Made by a program: the position numbers and the translations under genes | Shown here: positions 8,144-17,030 of the stretch, piece by piece | How positions within the stretch are numbered: the stretch's first letter is position 1 | Layout of the letters: the number at the start of each line of letters is the position of its first letter | Notes under the pieces: generated by a model | What the model saw: the letters and a program-made list of their open reading frames with translations, nothing else | Databases searched by the model: none | Told to the model about the DNA's origin: nothing | From: Rouxiella sp. S1S-2 | GTDB lineage: Bacteria; Pseudomonadota; Gammaproteobacteria; Enterobacterales; Enterobacteriaceae | Direction of reading: 5' to 3' | Assembly (NCBI RefSeq): GCF_009208105.1 | Contig: NZ_WFKL01000001.1 | Span: 1,302,001 to 1,366,000 of the forward strand | DNA length: 64,000 nt

Positions 8144-9400
8144 ATGATTGCAGCCGTGCCCTTGAGTACAGAGGCTGAGCAGGCAGCGCGTAGAGTCATG
8201 GCGCGCTGCGACCGACTCGCCGAGCTGAGTGAAACGCCGGGGCAGTTGACCCGCGTTTATCTCTCTGCACAACATATTCAGGCCAACCGTTTGGTGGGGG
8301 AATGGATGGCGGCGGCAGGTATGACCACCTGGCAAGACAGCGTGGGCAATATTTGCGGACGCTATGAGGGCCTCAATCCGCAGGCTCCCGCACTGTTATT
8401 GGGCTCGCATCTCGACAGCGTGCGTAACGCCGGTCGTTATGACGGCCCGCTCGGCGTGCTGACCGCCATTGAAGTGGTCACCCATTTACATGCTCAGGGC
8501 ATTCGCCTGCCGATGGCGGTGGAGATTGTCGGCTTTGCGGATGAAGAAGGCACACGTTTCGGCATCACGCTACTGGGCAGTCGTGGCCTCACCGGCACCT
8601 GGCCACAGGAGTGGCTGCAGCGCACCGACGCGCAGGGCATTACGGTAGCTGACGCCATGCTGAGCCTCGGCCTGAATCCTATCGATATTTTATCTTCCCA
8701 GCGTAATATCAACGATTTTTGTGCCTACCTCGAACTGCACATCGAGCAGGGTCCGTGCCTACAGTCGGCCGATTTGCCGCTGGGCGTGGTGACGGCGATT
8801 AACGGCGCACGTCGGCTGAACTGCCGTTTTGTCGGCCATGCTGGCCATGCGGGAACAGTGCCGATGGGGCATAGACAAGACGCGCTTGCCGCTGCCGCCG
8901 AGTGGATGGTTGCCATCGAAACGCTGACCACCGAGCGCGGTAACAATCTGGTCGCCACCGTGGGGCGTATTGAAAGTTTCCCCGGCGCGATTAATGTGAT
9001 CCCGGGTGAAGTAAAACTGACGCTCGACGTGCGTGGTCCTGAAGATGAGCCGCTTGAAATCCTGCTGGTCAGCCTGCTCGACAAGGCCAGTGAGATAGCC
9101 ACACGCCGAGGCCTGACCTTCGATGCCGAACAGTTTTATGGCATTAAAGCCACCGCCTGTGACCCACAGCTGCAGCTGCGTTTGGCGCAAAGTGTTGAAG
9201 CCCTTCAGGGGCAGTCGATGCTTTTACCCAGTGGAGCAGGGCATGATGCGATTGCCATTGCCGAGTGCTGGCCGGTCGGTATGCTGTTTGTACGCTGTAA
9301 AGATGGCATCAGCCATCATCCTGATGAGTCCGTTACCGTTGAGGACGTTGCCTTTGCCACGCAGGCATATATCGATACGGTATTGAGCTTTAATCCGTGA
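8144..9400 (+). CDS. hpxK: Allantoate amidohydrolase (M20 family)
   Basis: A 418-residue M20 amidohydrolase that hydrolyses allantoate to (S)-ureidoglycine, CO2 and ammonia. The binuclear-metal ligands are visible: GSHLDSV, the bridging Asp in DGPLGVLTAIEV, FADEEGTRFG, HIEQGP, and a C-terminal SGAGHDAIAIA His. The start at 8144 (MIAAVPLSTEAEQ) follows AGGAGG; the upstream in-frame extension overlaps hpxJ and is rejected. Its product is the substrate of the HpxJ aminotransferase encoded just before it. Confidence 0.92.
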   Translation: MIAAVPLSTEAEQAARRVMARCDRLAELSETPGQLTRVYLSAQHIQANRLVGEWMAAAGMTTWQDSVGNICGRYEGLNPQAPALLLGSHLDSVRNAGRYDGPLGVLTAIEVVTHLHAQGIRLPMAVEIVGFADEEGTRFGITLLGSRGLTGTWPQEWLQRTDAQGITVADAMLSLGLNPIDILSSQRNINDFCAYLELHIEQGPCLQSADLPLGVVTAINGARRLNCRFVGHAGHAGTVPMGHRQDALAAAAEWMVAIETLTTERGNNLVATVGRIESFPGAINVIPGEVKLTLDVRGPEDEPLEILLVSLLDKASEIATRRGLTFDAEQFYGIKATACDPQLQLRLAQSVEALQGQSMLLPSGAGHDAIAIAECWPVGMLFVRCKDGISHHPDESVTVEDVAFATQAYIDTVLSFNP

Positions 9401-9465
9401 TTTATGAGTGAAAAATCAGTATTTCATCAGTAAATACTCAGTAAATAATCAGGGAGAAAACGGCC

Positions 9466-9960
9466 ATGACGTTAGAGGAATTTAATTCGCTTTCAGCCGA
9501 CGAGGTGCGAGAAGTATTAGCGCCGTGTGTAAATATCGCGCAGTGGGTTAACGAAGTGAGTGCAGCGCGTCCATTTAGCAGCGTAGAACAGGCTGTGGAA
9601 TGCGCGACACGGGCCAGCGCCTGCTGGCAGGCTGAGGCCATAATGAGCGCACTGTCTCAGCATCCGCGCATCGGTGAACGAGTTCAGGGTGACAGCAAAG
9701 AAGCCGCTCTGTCGCGCGCCGAACAGGCCACGTTGGGGTTGGGCGAGCAGCAAACCGCACGGGCTTTATTGCAAGGCAACCAACAGTATGAACAACGTTT
9801 TAATCGGGTGTTTTTGATTCGAGCCAAAGGCCGAACGCCTGCCGAAATCCTCTCTCACCTGCATCGTCGGTTGCAAAATAGCGACCCGCAGGAGCTGGAG
9901 GAAACTGCCGAACAGCTCCAGCAAATCACCCTGCTGCGTTTTAAGGAGTTATTTCACTGA
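9466..9960 (+). CDS. hpxQ: OHCU decarboxylase
   Basis: A 164-residue 2-oxo-4-hydroxy-4-carboxy-5-ureidoimidazoline decarboxylase (UraD/HpxQ), which converts OHCU to (S)-allantoin. The catalytic His is in SQHPRIGERV, and the signature FLIRAKGRTPAEIL is intact. Its RBS is GGGAGAAAACGGCC before ATG. The stop overlaps the start of hpxT by one base, so the two consecutive steps of uric acid ring opening are translationally coupled. Confidence 0.92.
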   Translation: MTLEEFNSLSADEVREVLAPCVNIAQWVNEVSAARPFSSVEQAVECATRASACWQAEAIMSALSQHPRIGERVQGDSKEAALSRAEQATLGLGEQQTARALLQGNQQYEQRFNRVFLIRAKGRTPAEILSHLHRRLQNSDPQELEETAEQLQQITLLRFKELFH

Positions 9961-10295
9961 TGACTAAAATCACCACTCATATTCTGGATACATCTCTCGG
10001 CAAACCGGCGGCACAGGTTCGCGTGTGGTTAGAGAAAATAGACGGCCAGAAAGGGATCCTCGTTAATGAGGCGCACACCGACGATGATGGCCGTGCAACC
10101 ACTCTGACGCCAGACGGCGTCGCGCCGGGTAATTACCGCCTTTATGCCGACGTGGGCCACTACTTTGCCGCGACCGGACGTGAAACGCTGTACAACCTGA
10201 CCATTATCGACGTGATTATTTCAGCCTCACAGGCGCATTATCATTTACCGATCCTGCTTAGCCCTTATTCCTACTCAACTTATCGCGGGAGTTAA
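9960..10295 (+). CDS. hpxT: 5-hydroxyisourate hydrolase (transthyretin-related)
   Basis: A 111-residue HIU hydrolase, which makes OHCU, the substrate of HpxQ. The N-terminal ILDTSLGKPAAQV and the C-terminal signature ending YRGS are family hallmarks. It acts in the cytoplasm as a homotetramer by homology; there is no signal peptide. It is the last gene of the rightward hpx operon, followed by a hairpin at 10298-10324. The uric-acid-oxidising step is not encoded in the window. Confidence 0.93.
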   Translation: MTKITTHILDTSLGKPAAQVRVWLEKIDGQKGILVNEAHTDDDGRATTLTPDGVAPGNYRLYADVGHYFAATGRETLYNLTIIDVIISASQAHYHLPILLSPYSYSTYRGS

Positions 10296-10297
10296 TT

Positions 10298-10324
10298 GCC
10301 GGTGGCGTTAATGCTTTCACCGGC
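10298..10324. terminator. Hairpin between convergent genes
   Basis: GCCGGTG (10298-10304) pairs with CACCGGC (10318-10324) over a 13-base loop, followed by an AT-rich tail TAAATATTTTG. It lies between the converging hpxT and amidotransferase-like genes and probably terminates the hpx operon. Confidence 0.5.
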
Positions 10325-10336
10325 TAAATATTTTGT

Positions 10337-11626
10337 TTAACCCATTAAAAAGCAAGGGTGTTTTAAGCGCACACTCTTAGTCAGTGCATCGTGGCTGACG
10401 TCGCGCACCCTGTTGCTTTGGCGAACCTGTTGCAAAAACGCCATCAGCAACGGGTGCGGACGTTCGCGGCGCGATTGAAGCTCTGGATTAGCCTGCACGC
10501 CGACAAAGAACGGGTGATCTTTCAATTCTATAGACTCTGCCGAAAGCCCCGTTTCATCCGTGCCCGTTACCTCTAAACCCGCGGCCGAAAGTGTGTCGAG
10601 CAACTGTGGGCTGAGCCGCCAACGCTGGTTGTAGCGCAGCTGCGCCTCTCTTCCCATCATCTGCGCCATTTTACTGCCAGACTGGAACACCACCTTGTGA
10701 TTACCCTGCCTGACGAGGCCATGCTCAAGGGGCAGACTTGACTGCAATGCGCTGAGCGTTGACGGTCCCGGCATTGCAATCGCGTCATCGCCGAGCGTTT
10801 TTTGCCCCAGCGCGGCTACCATCATATGCATGCCGCTGTTGATGCCCAGTACCGGCGTTTGATTGTCGAGTGCCCATTTGGCCACCGAAAGCTGGCAGCT
10901 ATTCCCGGCATTGGCGTGCTCCGAGCCATGCGCAGCAAGGCCAGGCAGGATAAGACCGTCGAGGTCGAAAAGGGTGCTGTCAAGCTGACTGCCGACCAAA
11001 TTTGGAGTGATGTAAATTATCTCGATGTTCAATGCCAGTGCATCAGCGGCGTCTCCCAGTGCAGCCAGCATGGCGGGATAGCTGTCGCGATGTTCATTAA
11101 CATCGCCCAGCAGCCCAATGCGCAGATGTTTTCCTGCCCGCATAACCGGCTGGGTAACGGCGCCGAGCACCCAACGACCAAAGCGGTCGCGGGTCCAGCC
11201 GTTGCTGCGAACTTTACCGCTTTCACAATCTTCCAGCTGATACCTGTCCTGATTTTTCACTACCTGTAGGGATTCGATTTCGATGCCGTTTTCTACGACA
11301 GTTTTTAGCAGACTCTGGTAACAAGGCGAAGACAGTGGCTGGTTTAATGGCACAACGATATCTTCTTTAACTGCCCGATTTATCAGAGATTCCAGTTCAA
11401 GTTCTGCACCTGCTCCACGACCGGTCAAACGCTCTAGCCAAAGCAGCCCGCTGGTAATTTGCTGACCCAATGGCGAAATATATTGGTGGGAATTGATATA
11501 GCGTTTGTTGTCGAAACTGACCGGCAAGTGACACAGTGGCAACGCGCGCAGTTCAGCAAGTATCGCGGCCAGCGCACCATAAAATGCAGGTTCAGGCGTG
11601 GAGTGTGCAATAAACGTGATAGTCAT
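10337..11626 (-). CDS. CTP-synthase-like glutamine amidotransferase homologue with degenerate active site
   Basis: A 429-residue protein. Residues about 165-400 align with the C-terminal class I glutamine amidotransferase domain of CTP synthase: LDGLILPGLAAHG, PVLGINSGMH, QANPELQS, HPLLMAF. At the catalytic Cys position (PyrG GICLGMQ) there is Asn263, and at the catalytic His (PyrG QFHPE) there is Asn380; only Glu382 of the triad remains. The oxyanion GGFG motif is also changed. The N-terminal 165 residues match no domain I recognise and are not the CTP-synthase ligase domain. So it is unlikely to hydrolyse glutamine and may be a binding or regulatory protein. It is convergent with hpxT; function unknown. 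Confidence 0.75.
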   Translation of the reverse strand: MTITFIAHSTPEPAFYGALAAILAELRALPLCHLPVSFDNKRYINSHQYISPLGQQITSGLLWLERLTGRGAGAELELESLINRAVKEDIVVPLNQPLSSPCYQSLLKTVVENGIEIESLQVVKNQDRYQLEDCESGKVRSNGWTRDRFGRWVLGAVTQPVMRAGKHLRIGLLGDVNEHRDSYPAMLAALGDAADALALNIEIIYITPNLVGSQLDSTLFDLDGLILPGLAAHGSEHANAGNSCQLSVAKWALDNQTPVLGINSGMHMMVAALGQKTLGDDAIAMPGPSTLSALQSSLPLEHGLVRQGNHKVVFQSGSKMAQMMGREAQLRYNQRWRLSPQLLDTLSAAGLEVTGTDETGLSAESIELKDHPFFVGVQANPELQSRRERPHPLLMAFLQQVRQSNRVRDVSHDALTKSVRLKHPCFLMG

Positions 11627-11725
11627 CAGTTAGCCTCTGTCAGATGTTTTAGCAGAGGAACTTGAATGCAAGAATTACACCAGCTGTGGGGAGAAGGCTG
11701 TGAGTTTACATTAATTGACCTTATT

Positions 11726-11750
11726 AAAAGAAAACCAGCCCGCAGGCTGG
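11726..11750 (-). terminator. Rho-independent terminator of the mtnE-mtnU operon
   Basis: On the minus strand CCAGCC-TGCG-GGCTGG is followed by TTTTCTTTT. It ends the leftward mtnE-mtnU transcript just before the amidotransferase-like gene. Confidence 0.8.
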
Positions 11751-11771
11751 CACCTCTCGTAAGGGGTGATT

Positions 11772-12545
11772 CTACTCGTGACGCAGGAAACTATCGGCAT
11801 CGCGCCATGCGGGGAAGGACTCGCGATAATCCTGCAAGGCTTCTAGCGAAAGCTCGGCTTCAATAATCATTGCTGCGCCCGGTTCAGCGCGCGCGAGCTC
11901 TTCACCAAGGGCATTAATAATCAGGCTGTCACCGCTGTAGTGATGACCGTTATCATCGTCACCGACCCGATTACAACCGGCTACATAAGCCTGATTCTCG
12001 ATGGCGCGCGCGGTCAGCAGTGCCTGCCAGTGGTGCGTGCGGCGGGCGGGCCAGTTGGCGACGTAAAGGGCGAGGTCATAATCTTGACCATTGCGCGACC
12101 AGACAGGGAAACGCAGGTCATAGCAAACCTGCGGCAGAATGCGCCAGCCGCGCCATTCAACCACTTCTCGGCGTTTACCGGCGACATAATAGTTGTGCTC
12201 ACCGGCCATGCGGAACAGATGACGCTTGTCGTAGAAATGTACCTTGCCCTGTGGCTCAACCAGCAGGAAACGGTTTACTGCACCCTTCGACGTAGAGAGC
12301 GCTACGCTGCCGCCAACCATGGCGTTCAACTTATGTGCCCACTTATGCAGCCACTCTATAACCCGCGATTCCGGCAGGGCGCGCTCGGGCGCCTGCATGG
12401 CAAAGCCGGTAGTAAACATCTCGGGCAGAATAATCAAATCTCGACCGACAAGTGGGCCGAGCAGCGAGTCAAAGTGGCTCAGGTTCGCTTCGCCGTCCAG
12501 CCAAACCAGTGGCTGTTGTAACAACGACAGTTTTAAAGTTGACAC
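11772..12545 (-). CDS. mtnU: Omega-amidase (2-oxoglutaramate amidase), YafV type
   Basis: A 257-residue nitrilase-superfamily enzyme very close to E. coli YafV. It hydrolyses 2-oxoglutaramate or 2-oxosuccinamate left by glutamine-dependent transamination. The Glu-Lys-Cys triad is in LPEMFTTGF, DKRHLFRM and CYDLRFPVWSR. I chose the GTG at 12545 (MSTLKLSLLQQPLVW) with GGAG six bases upstream, matching the YafV length; the longer reading lies inside mtnE. It overlaps the 3' end of mtnE by 13 bases, so the transaminase and the amidase that pulls its reaction forward are coupled. Confidence 0.9.
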   Translation of the reverse strand: MSTLKLSLLQQPLVWLDGEANLSHFDSLLGPLVGRDLIILPEMFTTGFAMQAPERALPESRVIEWLHKWAHKLNAMVGGSVALSTSKGAVNRFLLVEPQGKVHFYDKRHLFRMAGEHNYYVAGKRREVVEWRGWRILPQVCYDLRFPVWSRNGQDYDLALYVANWPARRTHHWQALLTARAIENQAYVAGCNRVGDDDNGHHYSGDSLIINALGEELARAEPGAAMIIEAELSLEALQDYRESFPAWRDADSFLRHE

Positions 12546-13693
12546 AGGCGCTCCGCAGCAGCATCCAGCGTGGCTTCTTTCTTGGCGAAGCACAGGCGGA
12601 TCAGTTTGTGTGGGAAAGGTTCGGCGCAGAATACCGACAGTGGTATTGCCGCTACACCCACATGTTCAACCAACCATTGGCAGAAAGCAACGTCATCTAA
12701 ATCAGAGACTTCACTGTAGTCCACCAGCAGGAAATATGTCCCTTCGCTTGGCAAGACTTTCAGTCGGCTTTTCTCCAGCCCCTGAGCCAGGCGGTCGCGC
12801 TTGGCGCGGTAAAATTCTGGCAGCTCCTGCCAATGTTCCGGCTGTTCGCGCAGCATGTCAGCCAAGGCAAGCTGAACCGGCGTGGTGATAGCAAAGGTCA
12901 AAAACTGGTGAATTTTACGCAGTTCAAGGCTGATAGCCGCCGGTGCCACACAGTACCCCACGCGCCAGCCGGTCATGTGGAAGGTTTTACCAAAAGAGGA
13001 CACGGTGATGGCGCGCTGGCGTAGCTGTGGATGGCGCAATACGCTGGCGTGGCCCTGTTTGGCGAAACAAATGTGCTCGTAGACTTCATCACTTATCACG
13101 AAAATATTGCGATCGGCGATAATTTGCCACAGACGGTCAACGTCCTGATTGTTCCAGGCCGTCGCTGTCGGGTTATGCGGCGTATTAATGATAATCACTT
13201 TAGTTCGGTCAGTAATTTGGTCGGCAAAGTGCACCCAGTCAACCTTGAACTCCGGTGGCTGCAGCTGAATACGCTTACTCACGCCGCCAGCCAACTGCAC
13301 CGCCGGGGCGTAACAGTCATAGCTCGGGTCGAAACTGATCACTTCGTCGCCTTCACTGACCAGTGCAGTAATAGCGATGTACAGCGCTTCGGTGGCCCCT
13401 GAGGTGACAGTAATATCCGTTTCAGCATCGGGCCTGTAACCATAGCCCAGCTCGGTTTTGTCGGCTATCGCGTTACGCAGAGCCGCAGTGCCGGTCATTG
13501 GCGCATACTGATTCGCCCCCTCTGCCACGTGCACGCTCAGGCGGTGACGCAGATACTCCGGTCCGTCAAAGTCAGGGAATCCCTGCGACAAATTTATCGC
13601 ATTATGCTTTTGCGCCAGCGCACTCATTTGCGAGAAAATATTGGTTCCTAGTGCGGGCAGTTTGCTCTGTGGAATAAGTGCTGCTGTGCTCAT
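12533..13693 (-). CDS. mtnE: Methionine aminotransferase (YbdL type)
   Basis: A 386-residue class I/II PLP aminotransferase that transaminates 2-oxo-4-methylthiobutanoate, preferentially with glutamine, to methionine, the last step of the methionine salvage pathway. The PLP lysine is in SSFGKTFHMTGWRVGY, and INTPHNPTA and NLSQGFPDFDGP are diagnostic of the YbdL group. It is divergent from mtnB, and a MetJ-box array at 13833-13856 lies in the shared promoter. mtnU follows with an overlap. Confidence 0.92.
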   Translation of the reverse strand: MSTAALIPQSKLPALGTNIFSQMSALAQKHNAINLSQGFPDFDGPEYLRHRLSVHVAEGANQYAPMTGTAALRNAIADKTELGYGYRPDAETDITVTSGATEALYIAITALVSEGDEVISFDPSYDCYAPAVQLAGGVSKRIQLQPPEFKVDWVHFADQITDRTKVIIINTPHNPTATAWNNQDVDRLWQIIADRNIFVISDEVYEHICFAKQGHASVLRHPQLRQRAITVSSFGKTFHMTGWRVGYCVAPAAISLELRKIHQFLTFAITTPVQLALADMLREQPEHWQELPEFYRAKRDRLAQGLEKSRLKVLPSEGTYFLLVDYSEVSDLDDVAFCQWLVEHVGVAAIPLSVFCAEPFPHKLIRLCFAKKEATLDAAAERLCQL

Positions 13694-13832
13694 TGCTTTT
13701 CTTGCTCCAGACGCGGGTTAAGCGATAAAAAATGGATCTTTGTTTTGGTCATCGAAACCTGATTGCTCGATACCTGAGATTGTCGATATCTATTGGTTGA
13801 TACTACCGCACGATGTTAAGATTTGGCAATCA

Positions 13833-13856
13833 AGACGCTTAGATGTTTAAACGGCT
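13833..13856. promoter_or_regulatory. MetJ operator: three tandem met boxes
   Basis: Three contiguous 8-mers AGACGCTT, AGATGTTT and AAACGGCT each match the met box AGACGTCT at 6 of 8 positions, the tandem arrangement needed for cooperative MetJ-SAM binding. It sits between mtnE and mtnB, so both arms are probably repressed when S-adenosylmethionine is plentiful. Confidence 0.8.
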
Positions 13857-13949
13857 AAATATCCTAATCATCTAATTTATAGCGGATCATAATAAACAAT
13901 AATAAAGTGGAGGCCGCTTCCTCTTAAATACCCGGCCTTCTCAGGAATA

Positions 13950-14567
13950 ATGATGACCGAAAATAACCCTCTACATGCTCTGCTTGCCGCCTGTCACTGG
14001 ATTGGTGAGAAGGGATGGTGTCCGGCCACCGGCGGCAATATGTCCGTGCGTGAAGACAGCGAATACTGCCTGATTACCGAGTCTGGTAAGGACAAAGGGC
14101 AACTGACAGAAAATGATTTTCTGCGAGTTGAGATTGCCACCAATCATGTACCCAGTGGAAGAACGCCTTCTGCCGAAACGGGTCTGCATACTCTGATGTA
14201 TAACCTTTATCCGCAGGTTGGCGCCGTGCTGCACACCCATTCGGTGAACTCTACCGTGCTGTCCAGGGTTGAGCGCAGCGCAGGTCTGGTGCTGCAAGGT
14301 TATGAAATGCAGAAGTCACTGGCCGGTCAGCGCAGCCACCTGGATAAGGTCATTATTCCTATTTTCGATAACAGTCAGGATATTCCGGCGCTGGCAGCAG
14401 AGATTGCCCAATGGGCGCAGTCACATCCGCTACACTATGGTTTTCTGATCCGTGGACACGGCCTGACCTGTTGGGGCAAAAATGTCGCCGAGGCGCGTCG
14501 TCATCTCGAAGGACTCGAGTTTTTATTCCAGTGTGAACTGCAACTTCGCCTGTTGGAGGCAAAATGA
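13950..14567 (+). CDS. mtnB: Methylthioribulose-1-phosphate dehydratase
   Basis: A 205-residue class II aldolase-fold enzyme that dehydrates 5-methylthioribulose 1-phosphate to 2,3-diketo-5-methylthiopentyl 1-phosphate. Zinc ligands lie in [12 protein letters not shown] and in [10 protein letters not shown], and ATGGNMSVR is the phosphate-binding motif. The start is the first of two adjacent ATGs, preceded by CAGGAATA. Its end overlaps mtnC by 4 bases (ATGA). Confidence 0.93.
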   Translation: MMTENNPLHALLAACHWIGEKGWCPATGGNMSVREDSEYCLITESGKDKGQLTENDFLRVEIATNHVPSGRTPSAETGLHTLMYNLYPQVGAVLHTHSVNSTVLSRVERSAGLVLQGYEMQKSLAGQRSHLDKVIIPIFDNSQDIPALAAEIAQWAQSHPLHYGFLIRGHGLTCWGKNVAEARRHLEGLEFLFQCELQLRLLEAK

Positions 14568-15250
14568 TCCGCGCCATTGTTACCGATATTGAAGGAACAA
14601 CCACTGACATCCGTTTTGTACATCAGGTACTTTTCCCTTACGCGCGTGCGCGACTTGCTGATTTTATTACCCGACATGCAGAAGACCTTGAGGTGCTACA
14701 GGCGCTGGACGCGCTGCGTGAAGAAATTAACGAACCGCAGGCCGAAATCGTCGATCTCGTCGATCAACTCTATGTTTATATGGATAAAGACGAAAAATCA
14801 CCCGCGTTGAAAACGCTGCAGGGGATCATCTGGCGCACCGGTTATACCGACGGCGATTTTCGCGGACATCTTTATCCCGACGTTGCGCCGCAGCTGGCGC
14901 AGTGGCAGGCTCAGGGCATCAAACTGTACGTTTACTCTTCCGGCTCGGTGGATGCGCAAAAGCTGTTGTTTGGCTACAGCGAGGAAGGTAATCTTTTGCC
15001 GCGGTTTACCGACTATTTCGATACCCGCGTCGGTGCCAAACGAGAAGTGGCCTCATACCAGAATATAGCCGAACAGCTCATGCTGCCGGCCTCTGACTTG
15101 CTGTTTTTGTCTGACATCCGCCAGGAGCTTGACGCTGCGCGTGAGGCGGGCTGGAATACCTGCCAGCTGGTACGCGACGAAGCCGACGAGTTGAGCGATC
15201 ACCCGCAGGTTAACCGATTTGATCAGGTCGAGATTGACCTTACCCACTGA
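14564..15250 (+). CDS. mtnC: Enolase-phosphatase E1
   Basis: A 228-residue HAD phosphatase that enolises and then dephosphorylates the MtnB product to acireductone. The first motif is [13 protein letters not shown], with the Asp nucleophile and a second acidic residue at +2; the second motif Ser is in [10 protein letters not shown] and the third motif in [13 protein letters not shown]. It is coupled to mtnB by a 4-base overlap and to mtnD, which starts 13 bases later. Confidence 0.94.
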   Translation: MIRAIVTDIEGTTTDIRFVHQVLFPYARARLADFITRHAEDLEVLQALDALREEINEPQAEIVDLVDQLYVYMDKDEKSPALKTLQGIIWRTGYTDGDFRGHLYPDVAPQLAQWQAQGIKLYVYSSGSVDAQKLLFGYSEEGNLLPRFTDYFDTRVGAKREVASYQNIAEQLMLPASDLLFLSDIRQELDAAREAGWNTCQLVRDEADELSDHPQVNRFDQVEIDLTH

Positions 15251-15263
15251 CCAGGAGTTTGCA

Positions 15264-15809
15264 ATGAGTGCACTGACTATCTTCAGCGACAGCAATCCTT
15301 CAGCACCTATTTGGGAAAGCCGCGACGGTAATGAAATTGCCGCTGAATTAAGCAAGATTGATGTTCGTTTCGAACGCTGGCAGGCCGACCGCGAGCTGGG
15401 AAATGATCCTCAGCCAGCACAGGTTATCGAGGCCTATCAGCATGAAATTAACAAGCTGGTGGCAGAAAAAGGGTATCAGAGCTGGGATGTGATAAGCATG
15501 CGTCCCGATAATGCACAGCGTGAAGTGCTGCGCACCAAGTTTCTCTCTGAGCACACTCACGGCGAGGATGAAGTTCGTTTCTTTGTTGACGGTGCCGGAC
15601 TATTTTGTTTGCATCTCGAAGGCAAGATTTTCCAGATCTTGTGTGAGAAAAACGATCTGATCTCTGTACCTGCGAATACCCGCCACTGGTTTGACATGGG
15701 CGGTTCGCCTTCATTTACGGCGATCCGTCTGTTTGACAATCAGGAAGGGTGGGTGGCGCACTTTACTGGTGATGCGATTGCCGATGCGTATCCGAGATTA
15801 GGCGAATAA
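15264..15809 (+). CDS. mtnD: Acireductone dioxygenase
   Basis: A 181-residue cupin metalloenzyme. With Fe(II) it yields 2-oxo-4-methylthiobutanoate and formate; with Ni(II) an off-pathway product. Metal ligands are in [15 protein letters not shown] (HxHx4E) and the later His in NTRHWFDMG. The start at 15264 (MSALTIF) follows CCAGGAGTTTGCA; the reading frame open upstream lies inside mtnC. A GC-rich hairpin follows the stop. Confidence 0.94.
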   Translation: MSALTIFSDSNPSAPIWESRDGNEIAAELSKIDVRFERWQADRELGNDPQPAQVIEAYQHEINKLVAEKGYQSWDVISMRPDNAQREVLRTKFLSEHTHGEDEVRFFVDGAGLFCLHLEGKIFQILCEKNDLISVPANTRHWFDMGGSPSFTAIRLFDNQEGWVAHFTGDAIADAYPRLGE

Positions 15810-15821
15810 TTGAAAAATCCC

Positions 15822-15845
15822 TCCCCCGCTTTTTTCAGTGGGGGA
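15822..15845. terminator. Terminator between convergent mtnD and mtnA
   Basis: TCCCCCGC pairs with GTGGGGGA around a loop of eight. On the minus strand the hairpin is soon followed by ATTTTTC, so it may serve mtnA better than mtnD. Confidence 0.55.
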
Positions 15846-15865
15846 AAGGTTTCAAAGTCCTGCTT

Positions 15866-16891
15866 TTACCGCGTCGCTCTAAAAAATCCGTCTCTAACCT
15901 GTTCGGGTGTCACTACGCCCGAATCCAATACCCATCCGCTGACAAGATCGGCAGGTGTCACGTCAAACGCCGGATTGTAGACCTCTGCATCGACCGGTGC
16001 CCACTGCACATCACCAAAGCTGCCTGACACGCCGGTGACTTCTTTTGCTGCGCGCTGTTCGATAGGAATAGCCTCGCCGTTCGGACAGTGTGGATCATGG
16101 GTGGTGTGCGGTGCGGCAACATAAAAAGGAATACCGTGATATTTGGCCAACACCGCCAGGCTATAGGTGCCTATTTTATTAGCAACGTCGCCGTTGGCCG
16201 CAATGCGGTCTGCTCCAACCCAAATAGCATCGACCTGTTTTTTTGCCATCAGACTCGCCGCCATCGAATCACAAATTAGCTGATAGGGGATGTTTAACTC
16301 ACCCAACTCCCACGCCGTCAGTCTTCCGCCCTGTAAGAGTGGTCGTGTTTCATCCACCCAAACTTGCGCCACTTTGCCCTGCTGGTGCGCGCGATGAATA
16401 ACGCCGAGCGCCGTGCCCACGCCCGCCGTGGCTAAACCACCGGTGTTGCAGTGGGTCAAAATACGGCTGTCCGCCGTGACCAATTCGGCGCCGTGGGTGG
16501 CAATACGGTCGCAAAGTTCACGGTCTTCTCCAACGAGTCCTTCCGCTTCCTGAACCATGGCCGGAATGTGAAATCGCTGTTCGAGCGCGATTTTCATGCG
16601 GTCTAGATTGTTCATCAAGTTCACCGCCGTGGGGCGGGAGGCGCGAAGGGTGGCCAGTGCCTGATGCAGCTCAGCTACCGGCATGCCTTCTTCCGCCAAC
16701 TGGGCCAGCAACAGGCTGGCGGATAAACCAATCAGCGGTGCTCCGCGAACGCGCAACGCGTGGATATGGCCGACCAAGTCATCCACGGTTCGGCAAAGAT
16801 GCCATTCAGCGCGCTGTGGTAAGGCCTGTTGGTCCAGGATCCACAACTGACTTTTGCGGATGCGTAAACTGGTTGTTGTGAGTGTCTGCAT
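15866..16891 (-). CDS. mtnA: Methylthioribose-1-phosphate isomerase
   Basis: A 341-residue eIF2B-alpha/MtnA family isomerase that converts 5-methylthioribose 1-phosphate to the ribulose form. Catalytic Cys is in [12 protein letters not shown], the catalytic Asp in [20 protein letters not shown], and the phosphate loop RVRGAPLIG is near residue 48. It is divergent from mtnK, which makes its substrate, with a MetJ operator between them. Confidence 0.94.
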   Translation of the reverse strand: MQTLTTTSLRIRKSQLWILDQQALPQRAEWHLCRTVDDLVGHIHALRVRGAPLIGLSASLLLAQLAEEGMPVAELHQALATLRASRPTAVNLMNNLDRMKIALEQRFHIPAMVQEAEGLVGEDRELCDRIATHGAELVTADSRILTHCNTGGLATAGVGTALGVIHRAHQQGKVAQVWVDETRPLLQGGRLTAWELGELNIPYQLICDSMAASLMAKKQVDAIWVGADRIAANGDVANKIGTYSLAVLAKYHGIPFYVAAPHTTHDPHCPNGEAIPIEQRAAKEVTGVSGSFGDVQWAPVDAEVYNPAFDVTPADLVSGWVLDSGVVTPEQVRDGFFRATR

Positions 16892-16952
16892 TGTGAGTCA
16901 AATCCCTGTTGCACGGTTGCATCTGATTGCTTATTCTGCCAACATAAGTTTC

Positions 16953-16976
16953 GGATGTATAGACGTCTAAATGCTT
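16953..16976. promoter_or_regulatory. MetJ operator between mtnA and mtnK
   Basis: A perfect met box AGACGTCT (16961-16968) is flanked by the weaker boxes GGATGTAT and AAATGCTT in tandem register. Its position between the divergent genes predicts joint MetJ repression of mtnA and mtnK. Confidence 0.85.
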
Positions 16977-17030
16977 TTATGGCTATTCGCTCAGGGTGGC
17001 GCTGAATTCAGAAGATTACGAGAGGTTAGG

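Noticed and set aside
13741-13800. Near-repeats of the form GATTGCTCGATACC / GATTGTCGATATC upstream of mtnE
   Set aside because: They look like an operator array but match no known site and are imperfect; the MetJ boxes at 13833 already explain control.
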